From Streptosporangium brasiliense (lineage in GTDB: Bacteria > Actinomycetota > Actinomycetes > Streptosporangiales > Streptosporangiaceae): a stretch of DNA of 64,000 nt. The position numbers and the translations under genes were made by a program. Under the pieces are notes generated by a model. It saw only the letters and a list, made by a program, of their open reading frames with translations, did not search any database and had not been told where the DNA came from. Positions 25,337 through 35,209 of the stretch are shown here, piece after piece; position 1 is the first letter of the stretch; every line of letters begins with the position of its first letter. Where the stretch lies: assembly GCF_030811595.1 (NCBI RefSeq), contig NZ_JAUSRB010000002.1, positions 4,836,001-4,900,000 of the forward strand. The letters run 5' to 3'.

Positions 25337-27462
25337 TACGACATCCCCGGGAGGAACTGGACGATGAGGTCGATGATCTTGATGCCGATGAAGGGGGCGA
25401 TGACGCCGCCCAGACCGTAGACGTACAGGTTGCGTGACAGCAGCTTGGAGGCACTGGACGGCCGGTAGCGCACGCCGCGCAGGGCCAGTGGGATCAGCGC
25501 CACGATGATGATCGCGTTGAAGACGACCGCGGACAGGATCGCCGACTGCGGGCTGGTCAGGCGCATGACGTTCAGCGCGTCGAGCCCCGGGTAGACCGCG
25601 GCGAACATCGCGGGAATGATCGCGAAGTACTTGGCGATGTCGTTGGCGATCGAGAAGGTCGTCAAAGCCCCGCGGGTGATCAGCAGTTGCTTGCCGATCT
25701 CGACGATCTCGATGAGCTTGGTCGGGTTGGAGTCGAGGTCGACCATGTTGCCGGCCTCCTTGGCGGCCGACGTGCCGGTGTTCATCGCCACCCCGACGTC
25801 GGACTGGGCCAGCGCGGGGGCGTCGTTGGTGCCGTCGCCGGTCATCGCGACCAGCCGGCCGCCTTCCTGCTCCTTCCTGATCAGGGCGAGCTTGTCCTCG
25901 GGCGTGGCCTCGGCCAGGAAGTCGTCCACCCCGGCCTCGTCGGCGATGGCCTTGGCGGTCAGCGGGTTGTCCCCGGTGATCATGACGGTGCGGATGCCCA
26001 TCCGGCGCATCTCGTCGAACCGCTCGCGCATGCCCTCCTTGACGACGTCCTTGAGGTGGACGACACCGAGCACGCGTCCCTTCTCCGCCACCACCAGCGG
26101 GGTGCCGCCGGAGCCGGAGATCCCGTCCACCAGGTGGCCCACCTCGTCCGTCGGATGACCGCCGTGGTCGCGCACCCACTTCATCACCGCGGTCGCGGCG
26201 CCCTTGCGGACCTCGCGGCCGTCCAGGTTCACCCCCGACATGCGGGTCTGCGCGGTGAAGGGCACCCATTGGGCGTGCGCCAGCTCGCCCGGCTGGCGCT
26301 CGCGCAGGCCGTACGCCTGCTTGGCGAACACCACGATCGAGCGGCCCTCCGGCGTCTCGTCGGCCAGGCTGGACAGCTGCGCCGCCTCGGCCAGCTCGGC
26401 CTCGCTCACCCCGTCCACCGGGACGAACTCCGACGCCTGCCGGTTGCCCAGCGTGATGGTGCCGGTCTTGTCCAGCAGCAGCGTGCTGACGTCACCTGCG
26501 GCCTCGACCGCGCGGCCGGACATGGCGAGCACGTTGCGCTGGACCAGGCGGTCCATGCCGGCGATGCCGATGGCCGACAGCAGCGCGCCGATCGTGGTCG
26601 GGATGAGGCAGACCAGCAGGGAGGCCAGCACGATGCCCGTGACGCCGTCTCCGGTGAGCGCGAGCGAGTCGGGCACGCCCGGGTTCGTCGCCTTGGCGTA
26701 GATCGCGAACGGCTGCATGGTGACGGTGGCGACCAGGAAGATGACCGTCAGCGCGGCCAGCAGGATGTTCAGCGCGATCTCGTTCGGCGTCTTCTGCCGG
26801 TCGGCGCCCTCGACCAGGGCGATCATCCGGTCGATGAAGCTCTCGCCGGGCTTCTGGGTGATCCGCACGATGATCTTGTCGGACAGCACCTTGGTGCCGC
26901 CGGTCACCGCGGACCGGTCACCGCCCGACTCGCGGATGACGGGGGCGGACTCACCGGTGATGGCCGACTCGTCCACGGACGCGATGCCCTCGACCACGTC
27001 GCCGTCACCGGGAATGGTCTCTCCGGCCTCGACGATCACGTGGTCGCCCTGCCTCAGCTCGGGCGCCCCGACGACATCCCATCGGGAGTGGTCGTCCCGG
27101 TTCTTGAGGCGGCGGGCGGTGGTGTCGCGCTTGGCGGCGCGCAGCGTCGCCGCCTGCGCCTTGCCCCGGCCCTCGGCCACGGCCTCGGCCAGATTGGCGA
27201 AGATCACCGTCAGCCAGAGCCACACCACGATGGCCCAGGCGAAGAAGGACGGACTGAGGACCGCGAGCACGGTGGTGAACAGCGCGCCGATCTCCACGAT
27301 CAGCATGACCGGGTTACGCCACAGCGTGACCGGGTTCAGTTTGACCAGCGCGTCCGGCAGCGACCTGATCATTTGTTTCGGGTCAAGCAGGCCGCCGCCC
27401 ACGCGGTCGTTGCGCTTTGGTGCGGGGGTCTGACCCGGCGCTTCGAGCACGGGGGTTGACAT
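25336..27462 (-). CDS. kdpB: KdpB, catalytic P-type ATPase subunit
   Basis: A 708-residue P-type ATPase. The phosphorylated aspartate is D331 in DKTGT; SAITGES marks the actuator domain; [20 protein letters not shown] and [12 protein letters not shown] are the hinge and phosphorylation-domain motifs. Membrane helices frame these domains. It hydrolyses ATP to drive potassium moved by KdpA. One base separates it from kdpA. Confidence 0.97.
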   Translation of the reverse strand: MSTPVLEAPGQTPAPKRNDRVGGGLLDPKQMIRSLPDALVKLNPVTLWRNPVMLIVEIGALFTTVLAVLSPSFFAWAIVVWLWLTVIFANLAEAVAEGRGKAQAATLRAAKRDTTARRLKNRDDHSRWDVVGAPELRQGDHVIVEAGETIPGDGDVVEGIASVDESAITGESAPVIRESGGDRSAVTGGTKVLSDKIIVRITQKPGESFIDRMIALVEGADRQKTPNEIALNILLAALTVIFLVATVTMQPFAIYAKATNPGVPDSLALTGDGVTGIVLASLLVCLIPTTIGALLSAIGIAGMDRLVQRNVLAMSGRAVEAAGDVSTLLLDKTGTITLGNRQASEFVPVDGVSEAELAEAAQLSSLADETPEGRSIVVFAKQAYGLRERQPGELAHAQWVPFTAQTRMSGVNLDGREVRKGAATAVMKWVRDHGGHPTDEVGHLVDGISGSGGTPLVVAEKGRVLGVVHLKDVVKEGMRERFDEMRRMGIRTVMITGDNPLTAKAIADEAGVDDFLAEATPEDKLALIRKEQEGGRLVAMTGDGTNDAPALAQSDVGVAMNTGTSAAKEAGNMVDLDSNPTKLIEIVEIGKQLLITRGALTTFSIANDIAKYFAIIPAMFAAVYPGLDALNVMRLTSPQSAILSAVVFNAIIIVALIPLALRGVRYRPSSASKLLSRNLYVYGLGGVIAPFIGIKIIDLIVQFLPGMS

Positions 27463-27463
27463 A

Positions 27464-29125
27464 TCAGGACAGTCCTTCTGCGATGGGGCCGAGCGCGAGC
27501 GCCGGGAGGAACGTGAGCGCGACCAGGATGATCGTCACGCCGACGACCATGCCGACGAACTGCGGCCGGTGGGTCGGCAGCGTGCCCGCCGACTCGGGCA
27601 CGGGTGTCTGCCCGGCCAGCGAGCCGGCCAGGGCGAGTACGAAGACGATCGGCAGGAACCGGCCGAACGCCATGCACAGGCCGAGCGCCACGTCATACCA
27701 CGGGGTGTTGACGGTGACCCCGCCGAAGGCCGAGCCGTTGTTGTTGGAAGCGCTGGTGAAGGCGTAGAGGATCTCGGAGAAACCGTGCGGCCCGCTGTTC
27801 AGCATGGCCGCCAGGCCCGCCTCGTTGCCCATCGCGACGGCCGTGCCGACCAGCACCAGGACGGGGGTGACCAGGAAGTACAGCGAGGCCAGCTTGATCT
27901 CGCGGGCGCCGATCTTCTTGCCGAGGTACTCCGGGGTCCGGCCGACCATGAGTCCGGCGACGAACACGGTGATCGTGGCCAGGACGAGCATGCCGTACAG
28001 GCCGGCGCCGACACCGCCGGGGGCGACCTCGCCCAGCATCATGTTGAACAGCGTCATCATGCCGCCGAACGGGGTGTAGGAGTCGTGGAAGGAGTTCACG
28101 GCGCCGGTGCTGGTGAGCGTGGTCGAGGCGGCGAAGGTGGCCGAGTTGGCGACGCCGAAGCGGACCTCCTTGCCCTCCATGGCCGCGCCGACCGCCTGCG
28201 GGACGGTGGCCGCGCCCTGCAGCTCGAAGACGTTGGTGAGCGTGACGCTGACGACGGCGATCGTGGCCATCACGGCGAGGATCGCGTAGCCCTGGCGGAC
28301 CTGGCCGACCATCCTGCCGAAGGTGCGCGTCAGCGAGAACGGGATGACGAGGATCAGGAAGATCTCGAACCAGTTCGTCCACGCCGTGGCGTTCTCGAAC
28401 GGGTGGGCCGAGTTGGTGTTGTAGAAGCCGCCGCCGTTGGTGCCCAGCTCCTTGATGACCTCCTGGCTGGCCACGGGACCGCCGGTGATCGACTGCGTGC
28501 CGCCGGTCAGTGTGGTCACCTCGTGCAGACCGGAGAAGTTCTGGATCAGCCCGCCGGCCACCAGCACCAGCGCGCCGACGAAGGCGATCGGCAGCAGGAT
28601 CCGGACGGTGCCGCGGACCAGGTCCACCCAGAAGTTGCCGATGGTGTCGGACCTGCGCCGCGCGAACCCGCGCACCAGCGCGATCGCCACCGCCATGCCG
28701 ACCGCCGCGGACACGAAGTTCTGCACGGCCAGGGCACCCATCTGGACCAGGTGGCCCATGGTGCTCTCGCCGGAATAGGCCTGCCAGTTGGTGTTGGTGA
28801 CGAAGCTGATCGCGGTGTTCCACGCGATGTGGTCGGTCACCGGCTCCATGCCCACGCTCAGCGGCAGTTTGTCCTGCAGCCGCTGCATGCCGTACACCGA
28901 CAGGACCGAGATGACCGAGAAGGCCAGCAGGCTGCGCGCGTATACCGGCCAGCTCTGCTCGGCGTCGGCACGCACGCCGAGCAGCCGGTAGATGCCGCGT
29001 TCGACGATGTTGTGCCTGGTGGTCGTGTAAGTCCGGTGCATGTAGTCGCCGAAGGGCCTGTGCACCAGGGCCAGCGCGGCGATCAAAGAGACGATGAAGA
29101 CGGCCCCGGCCGCGGTCGTACTCAT
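27464..29125 (-). CDS. kdpA: KdpA, potassium-translocating subunit
   Basis: A 553-residue membrane protein of the potassium channel-like superfamily, with about ten helices. Pore-region motifs typical of KdpA are visible, including [19 protein letters not shown] and [11 protein letters not shown]. It binds and passes potassium in the KdpFABC complex. Its ATG overlaps the kdpF stop (TGATG), showing tight coupling in the order micro-ORF, F, A, B, C, D, E. Confidence 0.97.
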   Translation of the reverse strand: MSTTAAGAVFIVSLIAALALVHRPFGDYMHRTYTTTRHNIVERGIYRLLGVRADAEQSWPVYARSLLAFSVISVLSVYGMQRLQDKLPLSVGMEPVTDHIAWNTAISFVTNTNWQAYSGESTMGHLVQMGALAVQNFVSAAVGMAVAIALVRGFARRRSDTIGNFWVDLVRGTVRILLPIAFVGALVLVAGGLIQNFSGLHEVTTLTGGTQSITGGPVASQEVIKELGTNGGGFYNTNSAHPFENATAWTNWFEIFLILVIPFSLTRTFGRMVGQVRQGYAILAVMATIAVVSVTLTNVFELQGAATVPQAVGAAMEGKEVRFGVANSATFAASTTLTSTGAVNSFHDSYTPFGGMMTLFNMMLGEVAPGGVGAGLYGMLVLATITVFVAGLMVGRTPEYLGKKIGAREIKLASLYFLVTPVLVLVGTAVAMGNEAGLAAMLNSGPHGFSEILYAFTSASNNNGSAFGGVTVNTPWYDVALGLCMAFGRFLPIVFVLALAGSLAGQTPVPESAGTLPTHRPQFVGMVVGVTIILVALTFLPALALGPIAEGLS

Positions 29126-29214
29126 CAGAAACGCTCCGGGAAGAGCAGGGCCGCGACCATGAAGATCACCAGGCCGACGGCCACTGCGAGACCGGTGGCG
29201 TTGATCGCGCTCAC
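29125..29214 (-). CDS. kdpF: KdpF, small stabilising subunit (29 residues)
   Basis: A single-helix peptide, [20 protein letters not shown] followed by AALLFPERF, of the size and form of KdpF, which stabilises the KdpABC complex in the membrane. GTG start overlaps the stop of the preceding 27-residue frame; its own stop overlaps the kdpA start. Too short for most automatic gene callers. Confidence 0.85.
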   Translation of the reverse strand: MSAINATGLAVAVGLVIFMVAALLFPERF

Positions 29215-29294
29215 AGGCGCTCCACCGCCTTCACGACAAGCCCGAAGATCACGAAGATCACGATCGTCAGGGCGACGAAGATGACGTCAGCCAT
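29211..29294 (-). CDS. 27-residue membrane micro-ORF leading the kdp operon
   Basis: An ATG with GAGGAG 5 bases upstream opens a 27-codon frame: [20 protein letters not shown] then VKAVERL. It is one hydrophobic helix with a basic end. Its TGA overlaps the kdpF GTG (GTGA), so it is translationally coupled. I infer a second small Kdp-associated peptide or a translated leader. Confidence 0.65.
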   Translation of the reverse strand: MADVIFVALTIVIFVIFGLVVKAVERL

Positions 29295-30121
29295 CCCCAC
29301 TCCTCAGTCTGCGAATAGGTGTTGCAGCCACCACTGTCCGGATGTCTGCAAACCCAGCAAATCGCGAGCTTTGTGGGCTTTCGCCGTTCTTGACGGCATC
29401 CATACGGCCGGAGCCTGAATATTGACGCGATCTCTACGTCGCGGCTTTGCGGCCCTTTCTGTGGTTGGTCTTGGGCACGCAGGTATCCGCCCTCGAACAG
29501 TTCCGTCACGACCGGCAGGAATCACACGTCATCGTGGTCGCGCCCCTTGACGCTCTCCGACGGCCTCGCCGCCCGCGCCGTCCCTCCGGCACGTTGATGG
29601 CCTGGTGCCCCGGGAAGTCTGGCCGGCATTCGGCAACGGATGACCGAGGAGACGTGGTGCAGAGTGTCCAGGTGGTGCTTTCCTGGTCGCGTCGGCGACC
29701 GTGGTGGCCACCTTCGCCGGCCGGATCAGCGTGCCCGGCGCCGCGCCCGTTCGGCCCGTGGAGATCGTCTTCTGCCTCCTGCCGGCCGGTGTTTCGGCGA
29801 GCGGGGTCACCTGGCCGGCATTGCGGCGGGCCTTCCGGCTGCGGCGCTGGTGGGTGGCCAGAAGGGCGGCCGGAGATCTCGACGAGCGATGGCGTGACTA
29901 CGCCTGCAACGGATGAGTACTCATCAGTCTTCGATTTATACGTTTTCTTGACGCCCTCTCCCCGTCAACTGCTCTGTTGGCCTGAGTAGGGTTTGATGCG
30001 TTTTTAAAGAGTTTTGATGAAGGGTGACCGTTATGGTGCTGGCGAAACGGCCAGTTACCACGGAAGGGACGCTGCGTACCTGGCTGTTTCAGGGGCTGCA
30101 GACCGACCGTAAGTAGATCGA
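29295..30121. other. Gene-poor gap with one uncertain frame and a dyad
   Basis: The 5' part, to about 29500, should hold the kdp promoter; no clear boxes were picked. On the plus strand 29701-29916 encodes a membrane-like peptide (VATFAGRISVPGAAPVRPVE, then WPALRRAFRLRRWW) of unknown nature, perhaps a remnant. At 29948-29968 is a dyad TTGACG-N9-CGTCAA in an A/T-rich zone. Confidence 0.4.
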
Positions 30122-30385
30122 GCACCGTTCGCCATCACCATCATCTTCGATGCCGACATCGAGAGCTCTGCCGTGCCCAACACCCTCGCCACGCTCCTGC
30201 TTTACCTGTGCGACCGCACCGGCTCGGTGCCGCACATCTACTTCCACCGGACCGAAGGCAACCCCGTCGCGGCCATGCTGCGCTACCTCGTCTTCGGCGG
30301 CGGCGACGTGCCCCCGCTCACCCACGAGGTACTCCGCCAGGCCGAACCCGACCTCGAACGACGCCCTCACGTCCACGTCAGCTGA
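30122..30385 (+). pseudogene. C-terminal remnant of a permease-like protein
   Basis: The frame, open upstream of the GTG at 30173, reads AITIIFDADIESSAVPNTLA, then RTGSVPHIYFHRTEGNPVAA and ends RRPHVHVS. It resembles the cytosolic tail of actinobacterial APC-type (KimA-like) transporters, and no membrane part precedes it. It is not a copy of the tail of the KimA-like gene just downstream. The assignment is from memory and weak; a stand-alone small protein starting at 30173 is possible. Confidence 0.35.
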
Positions 30386-30506
30386 GCGGGCGTACATTTC
30401 GCGTAGTTATTCACGCTGTTCGCATCAAGAGTGCGTATGAACGGACCTGGCCGGGCTTGCCCGATGGGCAATATATGGACGAATCCCCTATTCAGGAGCA
30501 TTCTCC

Positions 30507-32348
30507 ATGTCCATTGTGAAATCTCCAGCCACGTCCAAGGAGCCTCCGGATAGCGGCGGTGAGCGGCATCGGCTGACCGTCACCGGCGGCCTGGCCGCGC
30601 TGTCGCTGGACGCGATGGCGTCGGTGGCTTACGGCCCGGAGGCGATCGTCCTCGTGCTCGCCGTCGCGGGCGGTGCTGGTCTCGGGTTCACCATCCCGGT
30701 CACGCTCACCATCGCCGCCCTGCTGGGCGTGCTGACCTTCTCCTACCGGCAGGTCATCGCCGCCTTCCCCGCGGGCGGCGGCGCATACGGGGTGGCCAAG
30801 GCCTACCTCGGGCGGCGGGCCGGCCTGGTCGCCGGGGCCTCGCTGGTCATCGACTACGTGCTCAACGTCGCCGTCTCGGTGGCCGCGGGCGTGGCCGCGC
30901 TGACGTCGGCCTTCCCGGAGCTGCTGCCGTACACGGTGTGGGTGTGCCTGGCCGTGCTGGCGCTGGTGACCGCGGTCAACCTGCGCGGGATCGCGCACAG
31001 CGCCCGCGCGTTCATCGTCCCCACCGCCGTCTACGTCGGTGCGATCCTGCTCGTCATCGTGGTCGGGCTGGTGCGCAGCGAGCCGGCCGTCGACCTCCAG
31101 CACCAGGTGAGCAACCTGGAGACGGTCGGGGTGCTGTTGCTGCTGAAGGCGTTCGCGAACGGCTGCGCCTCCCTGACCGGCGTGGAGGCGATCGCCAACG
31201 CCGTGCCGTCGTTCAAGAAGCCCCGGGTACGGCGGGCGCAGCACGCCGAGGTCGCGCTCGGCGGCTTGCTGGCGGTCATGTTGCTGGGCATCGCCGCACT
31301 GATCGAGAAGTTCGCCATCGTCCCGGCGGACGGGGGGACCGTGCTGGCACAGGTCACTCGGGCGTCGTTGGGCGACGGGCCGCTGTTCTACCTGGTGCAG
31401 TTCGCCACCGTGGTGCTGCTGGCGCTGGCCGCCAACACCTCCTTCGGTGGGCTGCCGGTGCTGGCCCAGCTGCTGGCCCGCGACAATAACCTGCCGCATT
31501 TCTTCGCCCTGCGCGCCGATCGGCAGGTGCACCGCTACGGCATCCTGTTCCTGGCTGTGACCAGCGCGGTGCTGCTGGTCGTGGCCCGTGGGGAGATGAA
31601 CCTGCTGGTGCCGTTGTTCGCGATCGGGGTGTTCGTCGGGTTCACGCTGTCGCAGGTGGGCATGGTCCGGCACTGGCTGGCCGACCGGCCCGCCGGGTGG
31701 CGGTGGCGGGCGGCGCTGAACGGGTTCGGCGCGCTGCTGACGTTCGTGGCGGCGGTCGTGGTGACGGTGTCGAAGTTCAGCGAGGGCGGCTGGCTGATCG
31801 TGGTGGCGCTGCCGCTGCTGGTGACGGGCATGGGGTGGATCAACCGGTCGTACGCGCGCATCGGGGAGCGGCTGGAGCTGGGCAAGACGCCGATGCCGCC
31901 GCGGCCGCGGCGCTCGCTGGCGGTGGTGCCGGTCCACGCGGTCACCCGGCTGACCCGTGACGCTCTGTCGGCTGCGCTGTCACTCGGGGATCGGGTGGTG
32001 GCCGTGAACGTCACCCACCCCGAGGACGAGCGGCAGGCGCGGGCGTTCGTCGAGGAGTGGGACCGCTGGGACCCCGGCGTGGAGCTGGTGCAGCTCTTCG
32101 ACGCCCACCGGCGGCTGGACGTGCCGTTGCTGACCTACCTGGCACAGGTGCCCGAGCCGCACGTGTTCGTGCTCATCGCCGAGGTCGAGCCGGAACACGC
32201 CTGGCAGCGGATGCTGCAGAACCAGCGCGGTGCCGTGCTGGCCAGGACGCTACGCAGGCGCACCGACGCGGTGGTGTGCCGGATGCGTTTCCGAGTGTCC
32301 GGGGAAGCCGGAAGCGACCGGCGGCCGGCTGCCTTGGGATCCATCTGA
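30507..32348 (+). CDS. KimA-like APC-superfamily potassium importer
   Basis: A 613-residue permease. About twelve membrane helices run from residue 25 to 450; the first contains GGLAALSLDAMASVAYGPEA, typical of APC permeases of the KimA type, and AGGGAYGVAKAYLGRRAGL follows. Residues about 460-600 form a cytosolic domain (SLAVVPVHAVTRLTRDALSA, VTHPEDE, VLIAEVEPEHAWQRMLQNQ). KimA proteins take up potassium with protons and are often controlled by c-di-AMP through that domain. ATG with AGGAG about 9 bases upstream. Its place beside kdp supports the potassium role. Two hairpins follow. Confidence 0.78.
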   Translation: MSIVKSPATSKEPPDSGGERHRLTVTGGLAALSLDAMASVAYGPEAIVLVLAVAGGAGLGFTIPVTLTIAALLGVLTFSYRQVIAAFPAGGGAYGVAKAYLGRRAGLVAGASLVIDYVLNVAVSVAAGVAALTSAFPELLPYTVWVCLAVLALVTAVNLRGIAHSARAFIVPTAVYVGAILLVIVVGLVRSEPAVDLQHQVSNLETVGVLLLLKAFANGCASLTGVEAIANAVPSFKKPRVRRAQHAEVALGGLLAVMLLGIAALIEKFAIVPADGGTVLAQVTRASLGDGPLFYLVQFATVVLLALAANTSFGGLPVLAQLLARDNNLPHFFALRADRQVHRYGILFLAVTSAVLLVVARGEMNLLVPLFAIGVFVGFTLSQVGMVRHWLADRPAGWRWRAALNGFGALLTFVAAVVVTVSKFSEGGWLIVVALPLLVTGMGWINRSYARIGERLELGKTPMPPRPRRSLAVVPVHAVTRLTRDALSAALSLGDRVVAVNVTHPEDERQARAFVEEWDRWDPGVELVQLFDAHRRLDVPLLTYLAQVPEPHVFVLIAEVEPEHAWQRMLQNQRGAVLARTLRRRTDAVVCRMRFRVSGEAGSDRRPAALGSI

Positions 32349-32434
32349 GCCAGGCTGTGGCGATCCTGCCGAGCAGGGCCCCGTACCGCTTGGACGACGG
32401 CGGCCTCGTCGGTGAGATGAAGCGTTGTGTCCGA

Positions 32435-32488
32435 CGTCGGCGAGCACGCGGTGCTCGCCGACGGCTCCGAGCCCGGTTGACCGGGCTC
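32435..32488. terminator. Two strong hairpins between convergent genes
   Basis: A 13-bp perfect stem with a 3-base loop (32435-32463) is followed by an 8-bp stem GAGCCCGG-TTGA-CCGGGCTC (32469-32488). They lie between the permease and the YbaB-like gene and could end transcripts from both sides. Confidence 0.7.
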
Positions 32489-32917
32489 AGGGACGCAGCA
32501 GCGCGCGTATCCGATCGATCGTCGCGCTCGCCTGTTCCAGGTTCTGCTGGAGCGTGCCGGTGGCGTGGCGGAGCTGGTCGCCGATGAACTGCCGGTCGGC
32601 GAAGAGCCCATTGTCGGTGCCCAGGAGCTCCTCGGCCCTCCTGCGGTCTTCGGCCTCAGCCTGCTCCCTGGCCTGGCGGATCAGGGCGAGGATCGTGGCG
32701 GCGAGCCCGGCCGAGTCCATGCGCATGGCACGTGGGTCGAGCCGGAGGTCCTGTACGCCGACCGCAGTGTTGTATTCGACGCTCACCCAGCCGTCCTTGG
32801 ACTCGGCGTGGGCGGTCGCCATGGGGGTGGGCAGGTCGCTCAGCCGGCTGAAGAAGTGGTGGCGTCGGCCGCGAGGCGCTCGGGGTCGATGCCGAGCGCC
32901 TGACGGAAGTCTTCCAT
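32487..32917 (-). pseudogene. YbaB/EbfC family nucleoid protein, frameshifted
   Basis: The C-terminal frame holds the YbaB-type core (SKDGWVSVEYNTAVGVQDLR, then DPRAMRMDSAGLAATILALI). The expected start, ATGGAAGACTTC at 32917, has GGGAG about 9 bases upstream inside the end of the previous gene, but it opens a different frame that stops after 25 codons. A one-base shift near 32855, around ACCACTTCTTCAGC, would join MEDFRQALGIDPERLAADAT to FFSRLSDLPTPMATAHAES. Either a real inactivating shift or a sequencing indel. Relatives sit beside EspC/WXG-like genes, as here. Confidence 0.7.
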
Positions 32918-32923
32918 TGGTCG

Positions 32924-33820
32924 TCACTCCCAGGGGAACGAGTAAGAGCCGTCGGCGGCCTGCTCCGGCGTGATCTGCCCGGTGATCGTCTGCTGGCCAC
33001 CGAGGATGTCGTGGAACGCCTTGGCTCCGGCGATCTGCGGCAGGCCCTGTGGCAACGGCAGGCCGGCCTTCGCCTGCGGCCAGAGACGTCCGGCCGGATG
33101 GACGCCGCCGAGGGCGCGCGCGGTCAGGTCGCGTTCGATCCGATTGGCGGTGCCCCAGATCAGCAGCGGGCCCTGGGCCATGGTCGCGTACCCCAGGTCA
33201 CGCAGGGCACTGGAGTCGCCGCGCAGCGCCTCGTAGCCGACGTCGGCGGTAATGGTCGTGGCCAGGGCACCGGCGCACCCGTGCAGGAGGGCGTCGAGCA
33301 GCTGCTCCGTCTTCGCGTACCCGGCGTAGAGCCTGGTCAGGGCCTGCGTGGCCGAGGCCCCGGCGGCCGCCAGACTGAACGGCGTGATGGCCGCGACAAG
33401 GACCCATGCCGCCACCGCGGCCAGAGCCGCCGCGACCAGGCACTGGAAGAAGATCATCGCCGCCAGAGCCCCGCCGACGGTGTACAGGACGAGGGCGGTG
33501 ACCATGGCGCGGATCTCGATGCTGCGCAGGTCGGCCAGATAGGCGTCCATGCGCCGCTGGAAGGCCCGGCCGTCCTCGCTCCGCCAGGCGGTCACGGCCG
33601 CCCCGTCCACCAGGCGCTCGACGTTCTGCCTGGCGGTCGTGACATTGTCGTGCACCTCCAGCCAGGTCTTCGCCGCGTCGAAGAACGCCTGCGGGTCGTA
33701 CTGGTGGACGTACATCCGCCCGACGAACGGCCACGCCGCCGGGACGCCCAGCGCCGAGAGTGTCACCGCCGCGCCCGTGCCCGTCGCCAGCCCGCCAAGC
33801 CCCAGCTCCTTGAAGGTCAT
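32924..33820 (-). CDS. ESX-associated WXG-like membrane protein
   Basis: A 298-residue protein. After a short Gly/Ala-rich N-terminus, residues about 40-105 are a helical WXG100-like bundle (FFDAAKTWLEVHDNVTTARQ, then AWRSEDGRAFQRRMDAYLAD). Two to three strongly hydrophobic helices follow (about 108-160), then a C-terminal part of no known domain ending in DGSYSFPWE. Proteins of this plan travel with EspC-like and YbaB-like partners and are taken as type VII secretion-related; no secretion machinery is in the window. Its ATG overlaps the previous stop (ATGA). Confidence 0.55.
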   Translation of the reverse strand: MTFKELGLGGLATGTGAAVTLSALGVPAAWPFVGRMYVHQYDPQAFFDAAKTWLEVHDNVTTARQNVERLVDGAAVTAWRSEDGRAFQRRMDAYLADLRSIEIRAMVTALVLYTVGGALAAMIFFQCLVAAALAAVAAWVLVAAITPFSLAAAGASATQALTRLYAGYAKTEQLLDALLHGCAGALATTITADVGYEALRGDSSALRDLGYATMAQGPLLIWGTANRIERDLTARALGGVHPAGRLWPQAKAGLPLPQGLPQIAGAKAFHDILGGQQTITGQITPEQAADGSYSFPWE

Positions 33821-34143
33821 ACCGCTCTCACACGGCTGGCGTCCTCGGCGTGCTGCCAGGTGGCAGCGGATACGGCCACGCCGTCCTGGATCCGCGTGGT
33901 GTCGTCGGTCACGCGGCGCAGCTCCGCGATGGTGAACGCCTCGACCTCGTTGTAGGCCACCGCCAGCGAATAGGTGAACGACGTGAACGCGGCCTCTGCC
34001 ACGGCAAGGCCGACGAGGCTGGGCACCACTTGGTCGAGCGGCTGGGCGGCCGTGGGGAATCGCGTGGCGATCTCCCTGATGCGATCCCTCTCGATCTCGA
34101 CCTCGCAAGGACTGGCCGGCTCTGGCTGCGGATAGTCTGACAT
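33817..34143 (-). CDS. EspC-like (type VII secretion-associated) small protein
   Basis: A 108-residue all-helical protein (EIERDRIREIATRFPTAAQP to AATWQHAEDASRVRAV), first of the three-gene cassette. The pattern of two long helices with a small-residue hairpin around LVGLAVAEAAFTSFTYS fits EspC/DUF2580 or WXG100-like secretion targets. No W-x-G is seen in the hairpin. Overlaps the following gene by 4 bases. Confidence 0.5.
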   Translation of the reverse strand: MSDYPQPEPASPCEVEIERDRIREIATRFPTAAQPLDQVVPSLVGLAVAEAAFTSFTYSLAVAYNEVEAFTIAELRRVTDDTTRIQDGVAVSAATWQHAEDASRVRAV

Positions 34144-34261
34144 CTTTCGCTTTCGTCCGTATGGGCAGTGATCTCTCCAGCCTCGCCGCTAACGCCCTGG
34201 CACGGGGCGGTCCTGATGGAAGCCCTACGCGTACCGGGCGCTCCCTGTTGGGATCTTGACG

Positions 34262-34843
34262 CTAGAAGGGCCAGGCCGCTGTGCGTGCCATGCGCTGTGC
34301 CGGGATCGCCGGGGTGCCCTGGGTGCCGTCGAGGGGCTGGCAGCGCTCGAGGAGCTGGCGGTGAACTGCGGGCGCGGCGCTGACGCGCAGGGTGTAGCCC
34401 TGGCCGCGCCGTACGGTCACGCCGTGGTCGAGCGCGGACCGCTCGTCGGGCTCCAGCTCGGCGGCACGGAGGAAATCGGCAATCTTGCCCGGCATGTCGA
34501 GGGTGACCGGCAGCTCCGGGGCCGGGGCGTCCTCGTTGTCGGCGACGGTGTTTTCGGGCATGAGGTCGGCGATCGCCCTGCGGACGGCGCCGCGGCTGAC
34601 GCCGTGCTCGCGGGCCAGAGCGGCGATGGATCGGCCGTTCAGGTAGACGGTGTCGGCCAGGATGCCGCTCATCGAGGACAGGCCCCGGCCCTCCTCGATG
34701 CGGGCGGCGAGATCGGGGTCGCCGTGCCCGTCGACGTGGCCGGCCATCAGGGCGATGCCGTACGGCGGCTTGGCGCGCTCGATCATCAGGTACCGACCGG
34801 GCGCGTCGGCGATCAGGATGCCCACCGAGGCGTGCCCGCACAC
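34262..34843 (-). CDS. Chimera: truncated Nudix N-terminus joined to an HTH protein
   Basis: Residues 1-50 match the start of actinobacterial Nudix hydrolases (CGHASVGILIADAPGRYLMI, then LMAGHVDGHGDPDLAA), but the catalytic Nudix box GX5EX7REUXEEXGU is absent. From about residue 65 the chain becomes a DNA-binding protein with helix-turn-helix RSIAALAREHGVSRGAVRRA, then an unrecognised domain (VTLDMPGKIADFLRAAELEP onwards). The join looks like a deletion that fused two genes in frame. Start GTG at 34843 is uncertain; the frame is open back to the stop of the gene upstream. Confidence 0.5.
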   Translation of the reverse strand: MCGHASVGILIADAPGRYLMIERAKPPYGIALMAGHVDGHGDPDLAARIEEGRGLSSMSGILADTVYLNGRSIAALAREHGVSRGAVRRAIADLMPENTVADNEDAPAPELPVTLDMPGKIADFLRAAELEPDERSALDHGVTVRRGQGYTLRVSAAPAVHRQLLERCQPLDGTQGTPAIPAQRMARTAAWPF

Positions 34844-34879
34844 CGGGGCCGCCGAGATCGAGCCGACCGACCCGTGCTC

Positions 34880-35209
34880 CTAGTCGGCCTCCACGATGTG
34901 ACCGATCGCAGTGTGAGCGCGGTGGGCGTGCCGATCGGCCTTCTCCAGGAAGTCCGTCATCCACTCCATCCTCTGGCGGACCTCGGCCAGGCGGGCCTCC
35001 GGGTCGGGGTCTCTGGTGTCATCGCGCAGGGTATAGCGCGTCGTCAGAGTTATGACCTCGGCTCCCATGTGGCCGGCCAGGGTGGCGGCGGCCTGGATCA
35101 CCGCGCTCAGCAGCCCGCCGATCTCGTGCAGTTCGGCCAGCTCCAAGGGGCGCTGCTCGGATGCGGCGTGCGAGAGCTCGCTGAAGCGGGTCAGGTCCTC
35201 GGTGTCCAT
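34880..35209 (-). CDS. Hypothetical helical protein (109 residues)
   Basis: Unrecognised. Acidic and helical throughout (LTRFSELSHAASEQRPLELA to RAHTAIGHIVEAD), with no membrane segment. The ATG has GGAGG about 8 bases upstream, and amino-acid composition is natural, so it is likely a real gene. It lies 36 bases before the Nudix-HTH chimera in the same frame and strand. Confidence 0.55.
   Translation of the reverse strand: MDTEDLTRFSELSHAASEQRPLELAELHEIGGLLSAVIQAAATLAGHMGAEVITLTTRYTLRDDTRDPDPEARLAEVRQRMEWMTDFLEKADRHAHRAHTAIGHIVEAD

Noticed and set aside
27569-29284. 570-codon plus-strand frame opposite kdpA
   Set aside because: It is the complement of a membrane protein with clear KdpA motifs; composition is His/Asp/Gly/Arg-rich as expected for an antisense frame.
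30386-30506. Possible c-di-AMP (ydaO-type) riboswitch before the KimA-like gene
   Set aside because: The conserved GGG-A-CC and GGGGUGAA blocks of that riboswitch were not found in the 120-base leader.
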